A stretch of DNA of 11,736 nt from Actinobacteria bacterium ADurb.Bin346. Its GTDB lineage: Bacteria; Actinomycetota; Humimicrobiia; Humimicrobiales; Humimicrobiaceae. Below are positions 7,640 to 11,736 of the stretch, one piece after another. Position 1 is the stretch's first letter, and each line of letters begins with the position of its first letter. The notes below the pieces were generated by a model. It did no database searches, was not told the DNA's origin, and saw only the letters and a program-made list of their open reading frames with translations. The stretch covers positions 1 through 11,736 of the forward strand of contig MWAX01000108.1 of assembly GCA_002068775.1 (NCBI GenBank), written 5' to 3'. A program made the position numbers and the translations under genes.

Positions 7640-7660
7640 CTAAATAAGCAACAATTTGAA
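7632..7660 (-). promoter_or_regulatory. candidate sigma70 promoter for the epimerase-GT2-SDR-flippase operon
   Basis: On the minus strand, TTCAAA (7660-7655) and TAAAAT (7637-7632) are separated by 17 bp. The -10 matches consensus at five of six bases, the -35 at four of six. Transcription would start near 7625, almost at the ATG at 7622, giving a nearly leaderless mRNA consistent with the missing Shine-Dalgarno. The region is AT-rich, so chance matches are likely. Confidence 0.3.
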
Positions 7661-7703
7661 GTGTGCACTTTTAAAACTTAAATGACAATTTTTTAATGCC
7701 ATA

Positions 7704-7731
7704 TTGATAAAAACCTGCAAATAATTATAAT
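7704..7731 (+). promoter_or_regulatory. sigma70-type promoter for the deacetylase gene
   Basis: TTGATA (7704-7709) and a perfect TATAAT (7726-7731) are separated by 16 bp, with four or more consensus bases in the -35. Transcription would begin near 7738, leaving a 5' leader of about 70 nt that contains the palindrome at 7770-7785. This is the best promoter in the window and is correctly placed for the plus-strand gene at 7811. Confidence 0.6.
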
Positions 7732-7769
7732 AGACTGATTTATAGGCATATTATTATCACGGATTGATT

Positions 7770-7785
7770 ACTGGTAGTTACCAGT
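7770..7785. repeat. inverted repeat ACTGGTA-GT-TACCAGT (operator-like or leader hairpin)
   Basis: Seven-base arms are perfectly complementary around two bases; as RNA this would be a six-pair stem with an AGTT loop, followed by TTTT. It lies between the predicted transcription start and the deacetylase ATG. It could be a dimeric repressor site or a small leader hairpin. Confidence 0.5.
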
Positions 7786-7810
7786 TTTACCTGCTGGACT
7801 TTTTAGTATT

Positions 7811-9835
7811 ATGGACAGAAAAACAAAAAAAATAGTTCTCGCAGTTACTTTAAGTGCAGTTGCTGCAATACTGATCACGGTTGCGGTGCTGGGGGTGATC
7901 ATTTATCATGATTATAAGGAAATGCATGCAAAGCAGCAGGCAATAATTAAAGCGCAGCAGGATTATGAAGCGCCAAACTTCAAAGATGAGAAATCCACTT
8001 ATATAAAAACTCCCGACAATGCAGAAGTGACTCCGGGAGAAAGCATGGATTTTGAGATTTTCTATAAAAATGCCGGTCCTCTTGATGCTCTTGAGTTAAA
8101 AATAGGTATATATTTACCTGATAATCTTGAACTTGTTGAATCTTCGCTTGACGGTCTTGATTATAAGGTCTCATATGGCTCGCTGATTGTCACGGCTGGC
8201 GATGTTCCTTCCGGCAGAAGCGGCAGCCTGAGCCTTAGATTTAAAGTCAGGAGCCCGCTGGACAATGGGACAGAAATAGAAAGCCTGAAAGTGAAGCTCA
8301 ATTATTATAAAGAATCAAAACTTATCGGGAAAAAAGGAGTCTTCAATTACGAATTTGAATCGGGCAGGACTTTTACAGTTGCAAGCAGTCCGGATTTTTC
8401 ATCATCAGGTATTTCTTTTAAGGAAGTTCCAGAGGATATATCGAGGGGTGATCCCGTCTCTTATGCTATCAATATTGAAAATACCGGCAATATGGATGCC
8501 AGTGACGTTGTTCTGAGTATAAAGGGTCTTGAAGATCTTTCGCTGAATCCTGAAGAAAACAGTGGTTTTAATATAGACGAGGGCATTGCTGCTTTAAATC
8601 TTGGAGTTTTAAGAGCGGGAGAAAAAAAGGAACTTAATCTGTATGCAGCTTTAAGCGATGAAGCTCAGAATAATGCTGTGGTGGCGCCAGTAATGATTAT
8701 AAGTTTTGCCGGAAATGAATTTACATTCAAGGCACCTGAGATAGTTGTTACGCTTTATCCTGCATTTGACAAGTCAACGACACAGATAATCCCCAGTGGA
8801 GTCGGAGGCAATTATTCCGGAGATGCTGTCGATGTTATTGTAAATGTGAAAAATACTGGTGAAATAGAAGCTGACAATGTGATTGTGAAGCTTATCATGT
8901 CAAATTTATTTGTGCTGAATCAGGGGGAACAGGCATGGAATGTTGCAAAGCTTGCAATTGGTGAAGTTGCAACTTTTAAAACCAGCCTGAAAATAATCGA
9001 GGGTGTCGTCAAGGATACTTATGCAGACTGCCATTTAAATATTTCTTCGGATCAGACAGAAGAAATACAGGCAGGTAGTTCCCGGATATTGATTTCCGGC
9101 GAAAAGCCTTTTACAAGAAATGTTATCCCCATTGTCGCGCTGCACGGAATCGAACCCAGCCCTTCAGGGCTATATGAGCTGAGCACACAGGAGTTTGATT
9201 TTCTTTGCGGGACCCTTAAAGCGCTCGGGTACAAAACAATCTCGTTTATGGAGCTTTTGTCTTACTTTGACAGCGGCAAGAAGCTTCCGGAAAAACCGGT
9301 GATACTTACTTCTGATGACGGTTATTACAGCATCTATGCGAATGCTTTCCCGATATTGAAGAAATATGGTTATAAAATGACAGTCTTTTTAGTTACAGGC
9401 CTGATTGGAAATTCAAATGAAGACAGGCATTTAAATGAGTTTGACCTTGGAAAGCCTGATATTCCTGAAAGGCCAATGCTTATATGGCCTGAGGTTGCTG
9501 CAATGTCAAGATACGGGATTGAGTTTCAGTCCCACACAGTTTCACACAGAAAAACAGGAGAGCTGTCAGGCAATGAAGTTTACTTTGAACTTGCCCAGTC
9601 AAAAGCAGACATTGAAGGTCATCTTAATAAACCCTGTGTGTTTATTGCTTGGCCTTTTGACAATTATTCCAATTCATTCATACCGCTGCTGCCTCAAATA
9701 GGCTACAGGGGGGCCATAAGATATAAAGGAGGCGTAGAGGATGTCAGATCAATCAATATCTATGCTATTAAAAGGATACCATTCTACTCAAGCACCGGTA
9801 CTTCAAATTATGCGCCGCTGATGGGGCTTAACTGA
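7811..9835 (+). CDS. membrane-anchored DUF11/CARDB-domain polysaccharide deacetylase (NodB/CE4)
   Basis: This 674-residue protein has a signal-anchor helix (residues ~8-32) and a short charged stretch. About three beta-sandwich repeats follow (~62-190, ~200-315, ~325-430) with the DUF11/CARDB look: FYKNAGPLDA, IENTGNMDA and VKNTGEIEA each begin an N-x-G turn. The C-terminal ~230 residues are a NodB domain of the PgaB type. Metal-site Asp502/Asp503 lie in TSDDG (usually TFDDG), His575 and His579 in SHTVSHR, and AWPFD (613-617) stands for the usual RxPY, with Ala in place of Arg. It should remove N-acetyl (or O-acetyl) groups from an extracytoplasmic glycan; the substrate is unknown. It has its own promoter and is divergent from the sugar-nucleotide operon. 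No strong Shine-Dalgarno precedes the ATG. Its domain plan mirrors that of the SGNH protein at 1285-2979. Confidence 0.87.
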   Translation: MDRKTKKIVLAVTLSAVAAILITVAVLGVIIYHDYKEMHAKQQAIIKAQQDYEAPNFKDEKSTYIKTPDNAEVTPGESMDFEIFYKNAGPLDALELKIGIYLPDNLELVESSLDGLDYKVSYGSLIVTAGDVPSGRSGSLSLRFKVRSPLDNGTEIESLKVKLNYYKESKLIGKKGVFNYEFESGRTFTVASSPDFSSSGISFKEVPEDISRGDPVSYAINIENTGNMDASDVVLSIKGLEDLSLNPEENSGFNIDEGIAALNLGVLRAGEKKELNLYAALSDEAQNNAVVAPVMIISFAGNEFTFKAPEIVVTLYPAFDKSTTQIIPSGVGGNYSGDAVDVIVNVKNTGEIEADNVIVKLIMSNLFVLNQGEQAWNVAKLAIGEVATFKTSLKIIEGVVKDTYADCHLNISSDQTEEIQAGSSRILISGEKPFTRNVIPIVALHGIEPSPSGLYELSTQEFDFLCGTLKALGYKTISFMELLSYFDSGKKLPEKPVILTSDDGYYSIYANAFPILKKYGYKMTVFLVTGLIGNSNEDRHLNEFDLGKPDIPERPMLIWPEVAAMSRYGIEFQSHTVSHRKTGELSGNEVYFELAQSKADIEGHLNKPCVFIAWPFDNYSNSFIPLLPQIGYRGAIRYKGGVEDVRSINIYAIKRIPFYSSTGTSNYAPLMGLN

Positions 9836-9837
9836 TG

Positions 9838-9897
9838 CAATAATTGTCGTTTTAATGTATTATTTTATGCAGGAGAGCATTATTGAACAATAATTGT
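9838..9897. repeat. direct repeat CAATAATTGT, two copies, one within an inverted repeat
   Basis: CAATAATTGT is found at 9838-9847, right after the deacetylase stop, and at 9888-9897. The second copy is also the right arm of ATTATTG-AA-CAATAAT (9879-9894), a seven-base inverted repeat. These lie just ahead of the 17-nt array and may be its oldest, most worn part. Confidence 0.55.
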
Positions 9898-9990
9898 GCT
9901 TGATAAGAGACTGTCTTTGATTAAAGATTATCCTTGACCAGAGATCGTGCCTGGTCAAAGATTGCGTTTTATAAAAGATTGCGCTTAATT
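9889..9990. repeat. degenerate 17-nt tandem repeat, about six copies
   Basis: Six consecutive units align to a consensus near AAAGATTGTGCTTGATT: 9889-9904, 9905-9922, 9923-9939, 9940-9956, 9957-9973 and 9974-9990. The last four are exactly 17 nt. The last two share AAAGATTGCG, and AAAGATT opens three of the six. The array fills the gap between the deacetylase and the four-helix membrane protein, ending 14 nt before that gene's ATG. Confidence 0.7.
9934..9958. repeat. 8-bp inverted repeat TTGACCAG / CTGGTCAA
   Basis: TTGACCAG (9934-9941) and CTGGTCAA (9951-9958) are perfectly complementary across a nine-base loop. It sits in the middle of the 17-nt array, spanning three units. No T-run follows, so it is more like an operator or RNA structure than a terminator. 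Confidence 0.55.
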
Positions 9991-10004
9991 TCAGAAGGGA
10001 ATAT

Positions 10005-10493
10005 ATGAGATTATTTTTAATAATTTTTTCTTTTATAAATGCGTTCCTCTACTACCTTGTATATGCCTTCTATGACAACATTCTTGGCATAATCGGAGCC
10101 GGGTCAGGGGCTGCTGCTGCCGGTTTTTTTGCCTTTTTTAAGATAGTTGTCCTGATTGTGATTGGTTTTTTAATAGGCCTTGTTGTCTCATTTATGACAA
10201 GGGTTCAAATTGAAAGGACATTTTTTGACTACAGGATTGCCATTGTTGCAGGAATAATACCGTTTATTCTGCTCATATTGTCGGCTGGCGCTATTACTGA
10301 TTTTATAGTGACCGGGATTTTCAATTCAAACAGGCAGATAAGTGAATTTGTATTTTATTTTCTTTCAAGGCAGATAATCTGGACACTGTGGCTCGGATTT
10401 GCAATGGGCGCATCAGTGAGGGTATCTTTCAGGAAGAAACTGAAACACGAAACTTATTTTAAGCTTGAGGATAATGTAAACATACCTTCCTGA
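10005..10493 (+). CDS. four-helix integral membrane protein, hypothetical
   Basis: I do not recognise this 162-residue protein. It has about four hydrophobic helices (residues ~4-22, ~42-64, ~77-97 and ~118-138). A Gly/Ala loop, GAGSGAAAAG (31-40), separates the first two, and a basic cytoplasmic-type stretch (RKKLKHE, ~143-149) follows the last. No catalytic motif is evident. An AAGGGA ribosome site (9995-10000) lies four nt before the ATG, which supports the start. It comes 169 bp after the deacetylase, beyond the 17-nt repeat array, and ends 28 bp from the convergent propeller gene. A partner or transporter-like role in envelope work is possible but not shown. Confidence 0.75.
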   Translation: MRLFLIIFSFINAFLYYLVYAFYDNILGIIGAGSGAAAAGFFAFFKIVVLIVIGFLIGLVVSFMTRVQIERTFFDYRIAIVAGIIPFILLILSAGAITDFIVTGIFNSNRQISEFVFYFLSRQIIWTLWLGFAMGASVRVSFRKKLKHETYFKLEDNVNIPS

Positions 10494-10521
10494 GGCTGAG
10501 CCCCCTCAAGAGATAAATTTT

Positions 10522-11736
10522 TCAGAGGCCTGCAGCCTGGTACATGAAAACTGCTCCCCAGTCATCTCCCGGATTATTTGTAAGCTGTGTTTTGCCTGAG
10601 CCATCAGCATTCATTAAAAATATTTCACCGCCGGCATTGCTGGAATTATATACGATATAATTATTATCAGGCGAAAAAGTGGGAAGCCTGGCTCCCTCAG
10701 GGGCATCTGTAAGCTGTACAATGTTTTCACCGTTTATATCCATTACAAATATCTGCTCCCTGCCGCCTGCATTTCCGAGATAAACTATTTTTTTCCCATC
10801 TACTGAATATTTCGGAACTCTGCAGCTTACTCCCGGTTTTGAGACCTGCCTTAGATTTGTCCCATCCATATTCATCTCAAATGCCTGCTCATTGCCCGTG
10901 CCGCCTGATTCAAACAGAACCTTATATTCAAATGGATGAGCATTTGGATGCCAGTCATTGGTTCCCGGATTTTTTGTAAGTCTTGTGATTTTACTTCCGT
11001 CACTTTCCATGACATAAATTTCCCAGTTATCCTCTGTATAGATCTCAATGAAAATATACCTGCCGTCAAATGACCATGACGGGTATCCGTGCCTGTCGGG
11101 ACCAAATGTTATCTGATGCTTGTCAGTTCCATCCCAGTTCATGACAACTATCTGCCATGTCCCGCCTATATCTGAAGAGTAAGCTATTTTTTTGCCGTCC
11201 GGAGAAATTGCCGGATACTGATCTCTTCCGCTGGAATCAGTCAATTGCATAAGCCCGCTCCCGTCCAGATTCATGCTGAATATATCTTCATTGCCCCGAA
11301 GGTTTGAAACAAATACTATTTTTTTAAGGGTGTAGTCAATGTCAAGTGATCTCGGTACGCCCTGAGTGATAAATTTTTTATTTATTGCCCAGCCGCTTAT
11401 CCGGAGCTTATTTCCGTTAAAGGAAGCATCAGCTTTTATGATAACATTGCTTGAAGCCTGCCCGCCCTCGACAATAATATTTCTTGTCAGATACTGGTAT
11501 GCGCCTGATGGGGTGTATGCATAGACATACAGTTTATGGGTTGAGCCCGGCTTAAAATTGCTGCCGTCAAATGCCAGATAATAACCGCTGTTATTATAAT
11601 TTGCATTGCCCATGGCATTGCCGACGTCTGCGCGCTCCAGTCCGTACTGCGCCTGTCCAAGGGATTTCCCGAAATTCTTCGGTCCATCAATATAAGCTTC
11701 TACTTTATTAATTCCGGTATTTTGCGTAACACTTAG
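10522..11736 (-). CDS. surface-type protein with C-terminal six-bladed TolB/PD40 propeller, 3' part (5' end outside window)
   Basis: The frame is open to the right edge, so the ATG at 11613 is probably internal; 404 residues are visible. The first ~90 form a beta repeat of a kind seen in large surface proteins: TGINKVEAYIDGP, YGLERADVG, NSGYYLAFDGS and HKLYVYAYTP. RISGWAINK then looks like the start of another, degenerate repeat. From nt ~11322 to 10525 there are six PD40 blades of ~43-45 residues, with recurring units such as SPDGKKIAYSSD and MNLDGSG followed by QLT. This is the TolB C-terminal propeller fold, usually a protein- or ligand-binding platform. No TolB N-terminal domain or Pal genes are visible, so this is not TolB itself. 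Extracytoplasmic location is inferred from domain types. It ends convergently with the four-helix protein, 28 bp away. Confidence 0.82.
   Translation of the reverse strand, partial: LSVTQNTGINKVEAYIDGPKNFGKSLGQAQYGLERADVGNAMGNANYNNSGYYLAFDGSNFKPGSTHKLYVYAYTPSGAYQYLTRNIIVEGGQASSNVIIKADASFNGNKLRISGWAINKKFITQGVPRSLDIDYTLKKIVFVSNLRGNEDIFSMNLDGSGLMQLTDSSGRDQYPAISPDGKKIAYSSDIGGTWQIVVMNWDGTDKHQITFGPDRHGYPSWSFDGRYIFIEIYTEDNWEIYVMESDGSKITRLTKNPGTNDWHPNAHPFEYKVLFESGGTGNEQAFEMNMDGTNLRQVSKPGVSCRVPKYSVDGKKIVYLGNAGGREQIFVMDINGENIVQLTDAPEGARLPTFSPDNNYIVYNSSNAGGEIFLMNADGSGKTQLTNNPGDDWGAVFMYQAAGL

Noticed and set aside
9435..9701. 88-codon plus-strand frame inside the deacetylase
   Set aside because: It overlaps the NodB catalytic motifs in another frame, so it is a shadow of that gene.
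9934..9962. TTGACC-N17-AAAGAT as a promoter for the four-helix protein
   Set aside because: The -35 is good, but the -10 is poor, and the spacing follows from the 17-nt repeat itself.
10494..10521. Terminator between the convergent genes at the right
   Set aside because: TGAGG and CCTCA can pair, but the stem is only five bases and no T-run follows directly on either strand.
11611..11613. ATG 11613 as the start of the propeller protein
   Set aside because: The frame continues open to the right edge with the first half of the same beta repeat, so the real start is outside.
10522..11736. True TolB of the Tol-Pal system
   Set aside because: There are no Tol-Pal neighbours and the upstream part is a surface-type beta repeat.
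1..11736. CRISPR array, tRNA, transposon or phage genes
   Set aside because: No repeat-spacer array, no cloverleaf sequence and no transposase or integrase motif was seen; the short tandem repeats have no spacers.

Overview
The window is about 11.7 kb of AT-rich bacterial DNA. It looks like a chromosomal cell-envelope (glycan and surface-protein) locus from an uncultured or poorly characterised bacterium. The clearest ribosome binding site (AGGAG before the short-chain dehydrogenase-like gene) and a good sigma70-type promoter (TTGATA-N16-TATAAT) point to Bacteria. Several other genes start without an obvious Shine-Dalgarno. I cannot assign a phylum from the sequence alone. I see no tRNA, rRNA, CRISPR array, transposase or phage gene.

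Layout. (1) 1-2979, plus strand: the 3' part of a DUF2723/TMEM260-like polytopic membrane glycosyltransferase that enters from the left edge, then a membrane-anchored SGNH hydrolase. (2) 2980-3334: a G-rich intergenic stretch with regularly spaced GGG runs, and a short ORF for a 52-residue membrane protein that converges on the next operon. (3) 7622-3335, minus strand, read right to left: a UDP-glucuronate-4-epimerase-like sugar epimerase, a polyprenyl-phosphate glycosyltransferase (GtrB/DPM1-like GT2), an extended SDR, and a UPF0104/LPG-synthase-TM-type integral membrane protein. (4) 7623-7810: a divergent promoter region with a palindrome. (5) 7811-9835, plus strand: a membrane-anchored protein with about three DUF11/CARDB-like beta domains and a C-terminal NodB polysaccharide deacetylase. 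(6) 9836-10004: an intergenic region built from diverged 17-nt tandem repeats and inverted repeats, followed by a four-helix membrane protein of unknown function (10005-10493). (7) 10522-11736, minus strand: the C-terminal part of a surface-type protein ending in a six-bladed TolB/PD40 propeller, entering from the right edge.

How it may fit together (inference): the epimerase and SDR would supply or modify a nucleotide sugar. The GT2 would load a sugar on polyprenyl phosphate at the inner face. The UPF0104 protein may help move or use the lipid-linked product, and the DUF2723 enzyme would transfer sugar on the outer face. The anchored SGNH hydrolase and NodB deacetylase would trim O-acyl and N-acetyl groups on the extracytoplasmic glycan. 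A notable thread is that three of the extracytoplasmic enzymes (DUF2723, SGNH, NodB) each carry DUF11/CARDB-like beta-sandwich modules, as if sharing one scaffold-type domain.
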